From: Saccharina japonica | Lineage: Eukaryota > Sar > Phaeophyceae > Laminariales > Laminariaceae | DNA: 64,000 nucleotides | Reading direction: 5' to 3' | Assembly: GCA_008828725.1 (NCBI GenBank) | Contig: MEHQ01003677.1 | Coordinates: 568,877 to 632,876, forward strand | Shown: positions 22,301 through 32,956 of the stretch, piece after piece | Layout of the letters: the number at the start of each line of letters is the position of its first letter | Position numbering within the stretch: position 1 is the stretch's first letter | Notes under the pieces: model-generated | Seen by the model: the letters and a program-made list of their open reading frames with translations, nothing else | Told to the model about the DNA's origin: nothing | Databases searched by the model: none | Position numbers and translations under genes: made by a program

Positions 22301-25300
22301 CACCATTTGGCACTGGCAACAGTTTAGGGCAGTCACTACCGCCTAGCTCTCCGATCTCGGCACGGCTTTCGACACAAATAGCACAGGACGGTCGGCCCAA
22401 ATAGCGGGCCTCTATCAGTCCCGAGCGTGTCTGAATCGGTTCAGTGTACGCGTCGCGTGCCAAAAAAAAGCAAAGCGATTATGTGCAGCGAAGAGCAATA
22501 CGATAGAGATAGAGAGGAAGAGGGAACCGTCTGCTCTTAGTTAATAATCCCACCCTCCTGCCTTCCGTCCTGTGGCACACATTCATACTCCTCATCTAAA
22601 TCTCGCTCAATTATTGACAGGATTTACTCCGATAATGAAAAGCGACCCGCACGTCCTCGCGTGACACTGACTTTCAAAACGTGTTATTGTACTGTGGTGA
22701 TCGTGTCCCGTTTCCGCGAACCCCACACAACTCACCATCACACTCTAGCTGTTTCCCTCATTCCTAGCCTTCTGACAACTCCCTGTCGGGCCCGTTAGTC
22801 TAATACCTTTCATCCTCGATTTCTCCCACACTGATTGGGTGATACTCTACCTCTCTTATGGCTTTGCCATCCTAAACTCCGCCCCACGGGTACGTAGCAC
22901 ATCTACGTGGCCCCACCCTTCTACTTCCTCCTCCTCCCGGCTACTGGTATACCTCCTCCTTCTTTCTGGCAGGTCCAGGTCCCCTACACGAAATCGCAGT
23001 TTCAGCTTTTTCGCGAAGTCCATTGGGCCGTGCAGATACCTTTTCATTCCTATTCCTTCTCTCAACCCCCCGTACATCTCTAAGTGTTCTTCCCCTTCCA
23101 CCTTCTTTCTCAGTGCTAGCCTTTCCCTTCTTTCTATCCTTTCTTTCACTTCTGTCTTGTATCCGCTAAATTTCTCTATGGCCAGCGTCTCTTTTTGGTT
23201 TCCTATTTCCTTCCATACTTTCTCGACTACGCTATCCCACCTTATTCCAGCTCGCCCTTTGGTTACTTTCTCCCATACAGCTTTATCGGCTATGGCTGGC
23301 AACCTCTTATTTGGCATGTTCTTTACTTTATATTGCCATTTCAACTTACGCACGTCTCTATTTGTCTTAAGTGGGTACATTCCCAGTTCTGCTCTCAATA
23401 CTGTATTACTCGTCGTACTTGAGCATCCTAGTACTTTTTTAGCTGCTGTCATCTGTACTGTTTCCAGCTGTTTTACGAGCTTCGCGTTCCCTTCCCATAC
23501 TTCTCCTGCATATTCTAGCTTTGGTACAATCACATTCATCAGTATACATCTCTTAATTCTAGTGTCAAGGTGCGAGTCTGTTAGGACTGCTTCCATCTTG
23601 CCTACGTGTGCCTTACCCTTGCCTATTATTTTATTTATGTGTGCATCCCAAGAGCAATCTTTTGAGATTTCTACGCCAAGCTACGTATACTGGTCTACGA
23701 TCGGTAATTCATCTTCTCCCCACTTCCACTTACAAGTTACCGGACTCTCCTTATCTTCGTTACATACAACTACTGCGCACTTTTTTACGTTCGCCGTCAC
23801 TCTCCACTTCCTGGTGTACTCGATTGCCTTCTCTATTTGTTTCTGCAGTCCTTCGGGTGTTTCTGATATGCAAACGAAATCATCAGCAAACATCAATCCC
23901 GACACCGTATCTTCCCCCACCGTGACTCCCTGCGATGCTGCTTCTACTGCTACTATCATGTCATTAATGTATACCTTGAATAGGTTAGGTGATAGCGTAC
24001 ATCCCTGGGCAACTCCCTGTAGGATATCAACGTACTTCGATATTTCCCCGTCCAACATCACAGCACTTCTCGCACATTCCGTCATCTTCTTCATCATTCT
24101 CCACATCTTTCCTCTTATCCCTATTTCCCACAACTTTTTCCACAGCCCATTTCTCCATACTGTATCGTAGGCCTTCTGTACATCTAAAAAGAAACAGTAC
24201 GTTGTTAGCCCCGCGTCTTTCCTGCCTTGGATTATCTTACCTAATGTGTACACATGGTCGACGCAGCTACGGTTTGGCCTAAATCCTGCTTGCCCTTCGC
24301 TAATCTTTTCTTCCTTCTCCATCATTGTTCCCATTCTATCGTTCAAAATCTTACAGAACGTTTTACCTACAGTGCTTAGTAGCGTTATTCCCCTATAGTT
24401 ACCCGGGTCAGCCTTGTCTCCTTTCTTAAACAAGTTTACTACTACTCCTTCTCTCCATCTCTTAGGTGCGTACTCGTTTTTCCATATCCAGTTATACAAC
24501 TTAACCATCATGGTAAGCATTCCTTCTCCCCCGTACTTCATAAATTCATTAACTATTTGGTCTGCCCCTGCTGCCTTTCTATTCTTAAGTTTAGCTACAC
24601 ACTTCTTAACTTCTTCTCTTGTGAACTCTCCCTGTAACCCTTCTGAACCACTGTCTTCCCTTTCTGATGCATCTACGTTCGCCTCCGCCCACGCGTTGAT
24701 ATCTTTCTCAAATTCTTTGTCGAACGTTTCGTTGGTTGTGGGCGTCCCTAGCTTGCGGTAATGCTCTACAAGTACTTCCCTTTTCCCCTTCGAACTACTA
24801 ACCATTTTACCGTTCTGTGCTCTTAATGTAGCTATCCCCGTATCTGCCTCTCCTGCTTGCTTGCCTAGTATCCCTTTTATCCCTACCCACATCTGCTTCA
24901 TCCCGCCATCAAAGTCTTCATTCGTTTTAGTAACTACGTCTTTCCATACCCCTTTCTTCTTCTTCTCAACCACCTTTTTTACTTTATTTCTAGCAATACC
25001 ATACTCCTCCCATCCTGACGTAGTTTTGCTCGATGCGTATCTTGCGTGTGCCTTTCTCCTTACTCCTATAGCCTCTTTTACTTCTTCATCCCACCATTTT
25101 ACTGCTCTATTGCATATTATCAACTTCTTCCCTATTACTTTACTTGCTGTGGTTTTGACCAATTTCTCCCATCCTTCTATTATCCTCGCTCCTGCACTAT
25201 CTCTCTCTATATTGTTCTTTGTCGTACCTATGTTTTCCAGCAGAGGCGAGCATGCAGCACCCAGCCCTCCAAGGACGCATGCTACACAACAGTGAGTAAT

Positions 25301-28300
25301 GTAGTGTCGGGTCAGGTTTCATATAATATGGAGGCGTGCTACGATGAAGGGTAGCACGTTTTGGCTGAAAAACAAACATTGTTTTGTCAAGGGGGCTCCT
25401 CAAATGACGAGTTAATGCCCGAGGAAAAACTCGACGAGTTAGGTCATTTGTGCGGGGTGGAGAACCTTTGCTCCGTACGAGAGGAATGATCGTAGCACGT
25501 AGTGTGTATGGCAAGGGCACCGACGAGGCAGTTACATAGTACTTCTATTGCTGTCTCTGGAAGTGGCCACACCGGAAAATAAATTAACTGGTGGAAGCCG
25601 TCATCCAAATGCAAGTCCGCCTCACAAGCGGTTCTTAGTAGGATGCAGCTCACCCTTCATGCGACTCGCCCAACACCTCACGGCGCTTCGCGCTTGGTGC
25701 TAGAAATGGCTGCCTGGTCGGTGAAAATCGGGCATGCTCCGTCCCGGCATTGTAGGGATGCGAGGGTCTATGGCCATACGACTACGGCTATGCATGATTA
25801 TCGAGTGCACCCCCCCCCGTCAATCTGCCTGGTTGATGAAAACCCAACGTGCTCCGTCCCGGCATTATAGGGATGCGAGGGTCTATGTTTATACGACTAC
25901 GGCCATGCACGACATGAGCCCCCCGGCCTGGTTGGTGAAAACCCACCGTGCTCCGTCCCGGCATCGTAGGGATGCGAGGGTCTACGGTCATAAGACTACG
26001 GCCATGCATGAACATCGAGTACAACCCTCTCCCCCTTGGACGCGTCACTAAAACCTTTGTGTTCTTCCCGCCCCGCGCTGGACAAAACGGCCGATCTTGA
26101 AGACCCTGTAATATCGGAGGAAGGGGCCTGCATCTTGAAGCTTGGGGAGGCCATGCTATCGGGGGAGATCGAGTACCGCAAGGGGAACTTCGAGACGGCG
26201 TTCGAGCTTCTGCGCGAGGCGGTCCGGTGCGTGACCTGGGAATAGGGGCACTACCCCCTCAGGATGCATGGCACTACGACTGGGGCACTACGTACCAGCT
26301 TTTTTGTTTTGGTGGCCGAAGCATTGAGAGGGCGTGCGGCTATTACCGGGGACCACATGTTTTGGTTCTTTCTCTGTCTCACAGTCAGTCTGTGACCATT
26401 ATGATCTGTACCTCTCTAGGATTAGGAATGAGGACAGGCACTGGGTGTACTGATGTAGTCGGCTTTAATGCGAAGACGGCACAAACGCATAGTAAATAGG
26501 GGACCTACGGTACACAAAAAACAAATAAACCTGGTGCATATATTATATATAAATATATTATAATTATATAATATATATTATATATATATTATATATATAA
26601 ATATATTTTTCTTTTAAAAAACAGCTGTGAGATCGAGGATTCCCTATGGATTTCGTTATTTTTACTATTACTGTAATAACTATGTTCGATCCCCTGTTTC
26701 ACTCTGGTCCTCCGTAACAGTCGGTATATCATCCGGAAGTGCGCACGTACAGCAGGCCCATGCCAGTCGAGCCTGCCTCGTTGCTTCGAATAGTAGCGTG
26801 TTTTTATGGTGATATCTCCTTGTGTTGTATGTGTGTATGTATGTATGCGCTGCGCGCTGCCGGAAAATGTTGTCACCCACTCGTAAGTCGAACAGATAGA
26901 TTGTCTAGATAATCCATTACGGAGAGCCATACATAGGAAATAGGACCGAAAATTGTCACTAAAAGTAGTTAAATATGTACATGTTTGTGTGTACTGTGGG
27001 TCCCTATTTACTACCACTCTGTACAGAAATATAAGCACACTTTTATTGAATATTAATGTACAAACGGTGCTTTTATTTCTGGACAGAGTGGTATGGTCCA
27101 CCGCAATAGACCATCTTAATCCTAACCAGCCGTTGTTGTGAAAATGCCGTGCAGGATCTGTAGGTAGAGTGCAGGGTTCAACCGAGGAAATAAGTCGCCA
27201 GAGCATGCAAATTACACCGAGCTCTCCCACACGGCAACATGAGCTGGACTCATACAGACCAGGGAATATGCATACACCTTGAGGGGACCTAGATCATCAC
27301 ACGCCGGAATCGGTGATCTCTGCCGGAAGCGCGCAACATTCAACATCCTTGACTGCTATTCCGGGGGATCATAGTAAATAGGACCAAATATTGTTAATAA
27401 ATAGGGAAGTACCTAGGTGTTTGTATGTACCGCAGGTTCTATTAACTATATAGGACCAAATATTGTTGGTAAAAATCGGGAAATATATCATTTGTTTGTA
27501 TGTGTACCGTTGGTCCCTATTTACTATGCACCCCCCTCCCCGAAAAAGTTGTAGTATTTTGTCAACCAGACGGCGGGTTTGATGGACACGGCACCTTACT
27601 TATGCCCACTGCCGCATATACTACTGCGTACGTACTGTAATCGCCCAAACTTTCAAAAACAATTTCCTTTTTTTGTAAATGTATAATTGCCGTCGAAACA
27701 AACGAATGAACGGCAGGATCGACATGTCCCTGGTTTACGACGAGCCGTGGGGGTGGATGGTCCCGACCCGGCATGCCCTGGGGGCTCTTCTCCTGGAGCA
27801 GGGCCACGTCGAGGAAGCCACGGACGTGTTCAGGTTAGGACGGGCATCTTATTTCCGCGTTTTTAGTTCTAGTTTGGCGTGTGCTATGATGGAGGTATAC
27901 AGCCCCCTCCTATTTGACTGAAAATGTGACGCACGCTATATACGATGATAGAGAGAGGTGCACACCATGTGTTTTCTGAGCTCTTTATTTGAGGGAGCTC
28001 TACAACAACCCCACCCCCCAAAAAAAACGTTTTTGAGGAAAATACGAGTGCTTCCCGATGAACCATCCCATGACCTACGTAGGTGTACTATAAAAAACTA
28101 TTACCGCACAACCCAAGAAGAACGAGGAAGTCTGACGATTTTTATGAAGGGGCTCGATTCTTCAGAAAACGTTCCAGCAAAAAGTTCCTCCGCCCAAAAC
28201 CGCTGGTCTTTGACTATACTGTGACGCAATATTTATCATGAAAAATCCCACGGTAGGGGTACACCACTTTTTGGCTCAATATTTTCTGACCGGTTGAGCT

Positions 28301-29860
28301 CCTCACGTGAGTAACCACCGGATACTATTAATATTGTTTTACTGGTGCGTTTGTTTTTGGACTACCGCGTTGGAAGCTTTGATCGAGTTGCGCGAACGAA
28401 TGTCTCCGAGGTCAGGTTTCGGTGAGATATTGAGCTCCTCATGTGAGGAGCTCAGGAAAGTGTGCTACGCCTCTACCGTGGGATGAGTCTCGTGGTTTTT
28501 TACTTGGGCCATGGGCTCGTCCACCCGGGGTGACACTTTTATTTCCCCTCCCAAATTCAGTTTTTGGGTGAGATGTACAGTAGAGCTCCTCAAGTGACCA
28601 CCCTCAGATGGCAGAAACATGGCCTGTATGCAGGTGCACCTCTACCGTGACATTCGTCGTTTTGCGTGTTGGGGGTATACAACGCCTACATATCACGTCT
28701 GTTACTCCCAACTAGGTGTAGCATGCCATTTTTTAGCCTCGACATCAACGAATTAGGTCGTTTTGTTGTTTTTTCGTGTTTCCTGACTGGGTGGGTAACG
28801 GCCTTCGTTTGAACAGGGCTGACCTGAAAATGTACAAGGACAATATGTGGGGCCTGCTCGGCTTGTTCCAGTGCCTCGAGAAGGCTGGCGATCCTGAGGT
28901 GAGATTACGACCCATACTTCTTGAGACGACGATCTACCGTACATCATCTATATAAATAATTGCGAAATAGACTGTTATGGGTATGTTGTACGTACATCTG
29001 TATCATGCTGGTTTAACCCAGAAGAACGTCTTACTTCGTGCCGATCATACAGCTCCCACGCCCGGAAATAATAATTTACGGCAAGCTGTAGATCATGCAG
29101 ATCACGTACGCCAGGAAACAATCTGCCGGTCAAATGTCTACATCACGAGGCAGGGGTCTGATCTGTCTCAAAATGCAGAAGATTGAATGAACAACATTAG
29201 GGCATATTGAGGGCAAACGACACTTATCTAGAGCTGGGGGATCTGATCTTCCAGGTGGATGTGTGTGGAACAACTCGCCCACTACTGTGGTACGGGCTAC
29301 ACTGGTTTGGGGCGGTTAGGAACCCAAGGATGCAACAACCCCTACCGTAACACGCCTCTACTGATACTAACCCCTACACTACCCGACAGCGTTGCCACTT
29401 TGACCTTTGCAACAACCTTTGTTGATTCGACCTCGGGCGCATGACGGGCCCTTACACAGCCGGACAGGGTCGAGGTGCTGGAGCTCTCCTCAATGTAGAC
29501 ATGAACCACGTAGTTCGGTATATACGTATTGTCGGACCTCGAAGCAGAAGCGAAGCGAAGTCAAGCAACATCAAGTACCCAGCAAACACGGGCCCACACA
29601 GATGGAGAAAGCCTCTTCGAGTATATGAACTCCCTAATATATGTAACCGTCATCGTACCTGTGGTATATGATGCAAGCACAATCAACAACCTTTGTGTTG
29701 TGTAACTGTAACCGTACAGGCCGAGGACGTCAAGAAGCGCTACGACGAGGTATCGTCCGCCGCCGACACCAAGCCGACCGCCACTTGCTTCTGCGCCAAA
29801 GCCGCGGGGGCCAAGTCTCCCGAAGTCACCATCCCCGCCAAGACGGCATGCTGCCAGTAA
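10330..29860 (+). CDS. TPR-type protein, spliced gene (5' end missing)
   Basis: Twelve exons join in frame: 10330-10524, 11657-11829, 12569-12754, 13314-13375, 14071-14131, 15210-15292, 16156-16245, 17425-17566, 26120-26226, 27717-27833, 28817-28898 and 29720-29860 (TAA). They encode about 479 residues from an incomplete start. All introns are GT-AG except intron 3, which is GC-AG (AAG|GCAAGG). The protein matches, from memory, a bacterial/fungal/stramenopile tetratricopeptide-repeat family. Its hallmarks are GLSSNYN, YAESLMVLKPWAMW, HPGVLHLYCHLMEL, SAGHLSHMASHID (about residues 166-178), NFYKAYRIHNVHM, RFGMWDEIIAEP, VYDEPWGWMVPTRHALGA and a terminal TCFCAKA. Pairs of helices suggest a protein-binding solenoid; no enzyme motif or signal peptide is seen. 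The biological role is unknown. One or more 5' exons are missing. The exon 9 acceptor (26118) is uncertain, and roughly 20 residues expected between exons 8 and 9 were not found. Intron 8 (8.5 kb) holds the large palindrome and a LINE. Confidence 0.85.
13662..13880. mobile_element. MITE family B2 copy (degenerate)
   Basis: Begins with TCATCCCACGGTAGG, the end seen inverted as CTACCGTGGGATGAGTC at 28474-28488 and 56140-56157. It shares the GAGCTCCTCACATGAGG block with family B. It lies in intron 4 of the TPR-type gene. Confidence 0.55.
14886..15167. mobile_element. MITE family B copy
   Basis: Starts near GACGCTTTAACGGTAGAAG and ends ACCTCTATCGCAGCACGCGTC-like. It lies in intron 5 of the TPR-type gene, ending 42 bp before exon 6. 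Confidence 0.65.
15335..15440 (+). repeat. Short minisatellite, unit about 36 bp
   Basis: Three to four imperfect copies of a unit containing GGGTAGATCTGGCCACATCTT. It begins about 40 bp after the exon 6 donor in intron 6 of the TPR-type gene. Confidence 0.55.
15722..18443 (+). repeat. Left arm of 2.7 kb inverted repeat
   Basis: This 2722 bp arm is repeated in reverse complement at 18801-21524. It contains exons 7 (16156-16245) and 8 (17425-17566) of the TPR-type gene with their splice sites. Differences seen are few: one substitution near 16591, one near 17154, and length changes in the poly-T near 16131 and in poly-C runs. A degenerate LINE 3' tail (GGTCAATGTTTATGGCAAGC) lies near 16950. 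Confidence 0.95.
18444..18800 (+). mobile_element. LINE endonuclease-domain fragment in palindrome spacer
   Basis: The plus strand encodes a fragment with EWTRQC, SSVLDFIVV and TTDHCLIWTD. This is the carboxyl end of an APE-type endonuclease as found in non-LTR retrotransposons; the DH pair fits its catalytic SDH-like motif. A lysine/glutamate-rich linker follows. The frame is broken by a poly-G tract near 18768, after which FQENEAWDG reads in another frame. Both ends are cut by the inverted-repeat arms. It is probably the upstream half of the LINE whose reverse transcriptase is on the minus strand at 22856-25253. Confidence 0.8.
19678..19819 (-). pseudogene. Antisense copy of TPR-type gene exon 8
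   Basis: An intact reverse-complement copy of the 142 bp exon at 17425-17566, including FGMWDEIIAEPQYEDYD and both splice sites. On the minus strand it has no downstream partner exon, so it is unlikely to be translated in this arrangement. Confidence 0.85.
21000..21089 (-). pseudogene. Antisense copy of TPR-type gene exon 7
   Basis: An intact reverse-complement copy of the 90 bp exon at 16156-16245 (GVQHMLGGNIPMGK and so on), with a preserved acceptor and GTGAG donor. It exists only because of the inverted repeat. Confidence 0.85.
21541..21734 (+). repeat. Direct repeat copy 1 (194 bp)
   Basis: Identical, as far as I can see, to 22052-22245. The two copies flank a 317 bp segment with a short CAG run, two poly-A runs and a CCACCA-rich stretch. 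The first copy begins within 20 bp of the outer end of the palindrome arm. Confidence 0.9.
22052..22245 (+). repeat. Direct repeat copy 2 (194 bp)
   Basis: Second copy of 21541-21734, from GTGTGCGATGATGGTCTTCC to TTGCTTGACATGTCTCC. It contains no recognisable gene. Confidence 0.9.
22856..25253 (-). mobile_element. Non-LTR retrotransposon reverse transcriptase (5' truncated)
   Basis: The minus strand reads about 770 codons with a single in-frame TAG at 23681-23683 (after DQYT). The reverse transcriptase motifs appear in order: KNRKAAGADQI, NYRGITLLSTVGK, GQAGFRPNRSCVDHVYTL, FFLDVQKAYDTVW, QGVAQGCTLSPNLF and the catalytic LMFADDF. Downstream, after the TAG, the thumb and carboxyl region continues with CILMNVIVPKLEYAGEVW. 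There is no long terminal repeat, and the endonuclease part is missing at the 5' end. A piece fitting that gap is at 18444-18800 in the opposite orientation. The element lies antisense in intron 8 of the TPR-type gene. With one nonsense codon and few other breaks, it is a recent insertion. A long plus-strand frame here is only its antisense shadow. Confidence 0.9.
25636..26030 (+). repeat. Repeat family D with three tandem subunits
   Basis: Contains GACTCGCCCAACACCTCACG followed by three roughly 85-100 bp subunits, each with TGGT(C/T)GGTGAAAA-like, TGCTCCGTCCCGGCAT and GGGATGCGAGGGTCTA blocks. It ends just before the exon 9 region of the TPR-type gene. Confidence 0.75.
26530..26625. repeat. 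AT-rich dinucleotide tract
   Basis: Imperfect TATA/ATAT array in intron 9 of the TPR-type gene, preceded by a one-ended family A remnant (CATAGTAAATAGGGG, about 26489). Confidence 0.7.
26916..27104. mobile_element. MITE family A copy interrupted by family G
   Basis: Left end CATTACGGAGAGCCATAC and right end ATGGTCCACCGCAAT. A complete family G element (27014-27091) sits near the right end, so G inserted after A. Confidence 0.75.
27014..27091. mobile_element. Stowaway-like MITE family G, intact, with TA duplication
   Basis: A 78 bp element starts CCACTCTGTACAGAAATATAA and ends in the inverted CAGAGTGG. It is flanked by TA on both sides (27012-27013 and 27092-27093). This is the clearest copy of the family. 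Confidence 0.8.
27358..27536. mobile_element. MITE family A copy with internal duplication
   Basis: Starts ATTCCGGGGGATCATAG. The block TAGGACCAAATATTGTT occurs twice, near 27380 and 27449, so part of the element is duplicated or two copies recombined. The right end is CTATTTACTATGCACCCCC. Confidence 0.65.
27929..28226. mobile_element. MITE family B copy (degenerate)
   Basis: Starts GACGCACGCTATATACGATG and keeps GAGGTGCACACCATG and AAATACGAGTGCTTCCCGAT. The right end is degenerate (ACTATACTGTGACGC). It lies in intron 10 of the TPR-type gene. Confidence 0.55.
28236..28488. mobile_element. MITE family B2 copy
   Basis: Ends ATCCCACGGTAGGGGT and CTACCGTGGGATGAGTC are inverted. Internal GAGCTCCTCATGTGAGGAG hairpin. 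A one-ended family B remnant follows at about 28555-28660. Confidence 0.65.
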
Positions 29861-29929
29861 GAGAAGCGAATCTTAGGGCTGGGAAACCGTTTACCGGGGG
29901 AAATACCCAGGGATCTTCACGGGTCATGA

Positions 29930-30020
29930 CTCGCAGGTCGGGTCGAGCAGGTCGGGTCGAGTCGGGTCGGGTCGAGTCGGGTCGGGTCGAGTCGGGTCGG
30001 GTCGAGTCGGGTCGGGTCAA
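29930..30020 (+). repeat. GTCGG/GTCGA minisatellite
   Basis: About six copies of a 15 bp unit built from GTCGGGTCGA and GTCGG, starting some 70 bp after the TPR-type gene stop codon, so probably in its 3' untranslated region. Short ACCGA repeats follow near 30070. Confidence 0.8.
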
Positions 30021-30518
30021 GAGGTTTTCAAAGCTCTCATGGGTCGGCTCGTCTGGTCGGGTGATCCTTACCCGAACCGAACCGAACCGAACCGACCCAA
30101 CCTGATCCGCGAGGTTTAACCCGACCCGTCAACCTCCGGATGACATTCTGTGGCAAAATGCTGCCGGGAGGGGTGGGGTGGGGGCATCCGGATGTCAGCC
30201 ACACAAATAAGACAGGCTTCAACCATAGGGGCCGACAGGGGCTGACAGGGCCGGCAGAGCCGCTAGACGGCCTATTCTGAATTTCCAAATGACGCCCACC
30301 GTCAAATGAGGGGACGGATGCTGCCGGTAAATGATGTTGCAGCACTGTAGTAGATAGAGCTGGTGGTGGCACGACAGTTGTGCTCGTTCTTTGCCGAAAA
30401 GAGGTAAAAGCTACTCGTAGAGCAAATAAGTCATGGACGAACCTGCTGTAATACGGTAGTGTCGATGGAGCTCTGATTGGTGTGCGTTGGTCTTAACGGC
30501 GTGGCATGAGCTTCCAAG

Positions 30519-30530
30519 AGCAGTAGCAGC

Positions 30531-30582
<52 letters not shown>
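30519..30582 (+). repeat. CAG trinucleotide run
   Basis: About 20 mostly pure CAG units. On the minus strand a frame here would read poly-leucine; there is no sign of a real gene. Confidence 0.85.
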
Positions 30583-31721
30583 TCCCGCTCGAAACGAGCG
30601 TGTGCATGGTACGAGACAGAAGACATTAATTTGGGGGGAAAGTGTTTTGCGCCGCCGCAATAAGCCGATGTTAGGAACGAGTGCGTATTAGACGAATAGC
30701 GTGCGGTTGCGTGAGGCGAAACAGTTGAATGAAAGCGGCACGTTGGATGTACTGGCGCGAAAGGTAGGCTGAAGATGGTGCCGGTTAGTATTGTCTCATA
30801 ACAAGCTACAAGCGTAAGAGAGTACCTTATAATTGGTCTCGAAATATCCAAGCGTTTCTGTTGGAGGCAGTCTCGGCAAGCCTCAAGGTTTTCTTTTGAA
30901 GCATGTGCTGTTCGGTTCACGCGTAGGGAGGAATCGGTAGGTATACGTCGTAATAAGATTTTGTCCTTTTGCGAGGGACGAGGGGAGACGTATGACATGT
31001 GCCATCCTGTTGCTCACAAAGACGGACTGTACTAGGGGCATGTGATGGAGGAAGCAGCCGGTTATTGTGTGTGTTGTTTTGTGTGTGTGTTTTCCTGCAT
31101 CTGTGTTTTGTGTGTGTGTTTTCCCTGCATTTGTGTTTTGTGTATGCGTCTGCTTGTATATATATGCGTGTGGTGTGTGTTTGTGTGTGGTGGGTGCCTG
31201 CTGTATAGTGTGTAATAGCGCAATGCCTCACCTATTACTCTAGGGTCTTCAGTTTTTTTAGAGATGTGCGGGAAGAATAATGTCGCTATGGAAGGAATCT
31301 TCCCCGAGCTGGGGTTCTGACGTCGCTGAAGGATTGTTAAGACCGTTATTATCGAAGGACGATCGGTCCTGAATTTCCATATTTTCCAGGTTTTGTTTTC
31401 GCGCAAATATTTATATCCATATTTCCCCGACTTTGTTTTTCCCCCATAAGTTGGAAATTTAACAACCCCGAAACATTTGCCATCTGTTAATTTTCCAAAA
31501 ACTGAAAATAGTTCCTGTTTTTCCTGTTTGCCTTGGAAAAAAAATGTGGAAAGTATGGGGGGAAAACTATCCAATAATGACGCGCCCCTTGAAACCTTGG
31601 ATTGCTGTAGTATACCAGCCAGGGCAGAGGTGTTTTGTAGCAAATTGACACACCAGGTTATGTCTCTATGTTGCGCGAAGTAGATAAAGTCCTCTTGCAT
31701 TTCGTTTGTGGGTCCTCAAGG

Positions 31722-31920
31722 GGGGGTGGGGGGGGGGTACTCATGTCTTGCATGACTGTAGTCGTATGGCCATAGACCCTCGCATCCCGATAATGCCGGG
31801 ACAGAGCACGTTGCGTTTTCACGAGCCAGGAAGACATTGCTTGTTGCATCAGAAGCGCGAGCCGCCGTGAGGCGTTGAGCGAGGTGCATTACGGGTGGGC
31901 TGCATCCTACAAAAAACCGC
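31722..31920 (-). repeat. Dispersed repeat family D copy, inverted
   Basis: Carries the reverse complement of the family D blocks (ATAGACCCTCGCATCCC, GGGACAGAGCACGTT). Confidence 0.65.
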
Positions 31921-32692
31921 TTGTGCGGCGGGCTTGCATACGGACGACAGGGGGGGGAAAGGTAAATTATTTTAAGTTACGATATGACAACATCATCCAC
32001 ACGAAGGAGCTCAGACTGCTGGGGTACTCGTAGAGGGGCTAGGGGATACATACTCGTATATCGAGACTGCAACGTAAGCGGGGGTGGGGGGGGAGCTGTA
32101 CGTCCCGCACGGAGCACAATGACAAACGCTGGCACCGCTTGCTGCAGAGTAGTGTTCCTCTTGATACAGTGCTACTGTTGGGCGTTTGGTGATATCGCAC
32201 TGACTGGCCATTTGGTTGGGTCGATATATGGGGGGTGGGGGGGGGTACTGTGGGTAAAATCTTGGGGTGCGCAATACTGCTTGTAGCCTGCGATTCGTGC
32301 TGTCGAAGAAACGATGCAACACCTGGCACTTTAGTTTCACATTTGCCGTGGGCATATCAAAAGCTAACTGAAGTACTCCCTTTGCGCTGGCAAGGATTCC
32401 TGTCTCACAAGAAATGATCTCAAGGGGGTACGAGTAAATGCCCCCTCTTGTGAGCGGTACGCGCGGATGTCGGCTTTACCGTCGAAACCGGGCGGACAAT
32501 CCTAATCATGACTATGACGTGCATGCCCTTCGAATCATAGGCATACAGCGACCCACCGCTGTATCCCGGTATAGGCATACAGCGACCCACCACTGTATCC
32601 CGGCGATCCACACGCCGAAAGGGTCGGCATGGTCCGCTACAGGCAGTAGCCACGGTAATCCACAAGGTGCGGCTCAGAAGGAAACTGCTACC

Positions 32693-32956
32693 GACGCGTG
32701 TGCTACGATAGATGTAGCACTTTTTGGCTGACATTATTTCTGAATGACGGGGCTCCTTAACCCAAAATCGTCGTGTTTTTTTTTTTTTGCACCTATTTTC
32801 CATTTTTTGTACTAGTAGGCCATGGCATTGTTCATTGGGCAGCTATTTTATTATCCTCCAAAATCTGATTTGGGTCGAGGTATAGAGCCCCCCAAGTGAT
32901 ACGTGACCACCCTTATAAGGCAAAAACATGCTGCGCCTCTATCATAGGATATGTCT
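32693..32956. mobile_element. MITE family B copy
   Basis: Starts GACGCGTGTGCTACGATAGA and ends CGCCTCTATCATAGG, with the internal blocks CACTTTTTGGCTGA and AACCCAAAATCGTCG. Confidence 0.7.

Noticed and set aside
22839-24170. 443-codon plus-strand frame rich in serine and leucine
   Set aside because: Antisense shadow of the LINE reverse transcriptase, which has all its motifs on the minus strand.
25636-26051. Frames reading VKTQRAPSRHYRDARVYGH repeatedly
   Set aside because: The same text appears at four places because repeat family D is read in one frame; no start, stop or codon pattern supports a gene.
31062-31700. 212-codon minus-strand frame
   Set aside because: Runs into GT-rich simple sequence and low-complexity lysine/phenylalanine text, with no recognisable domain or exon boundary.
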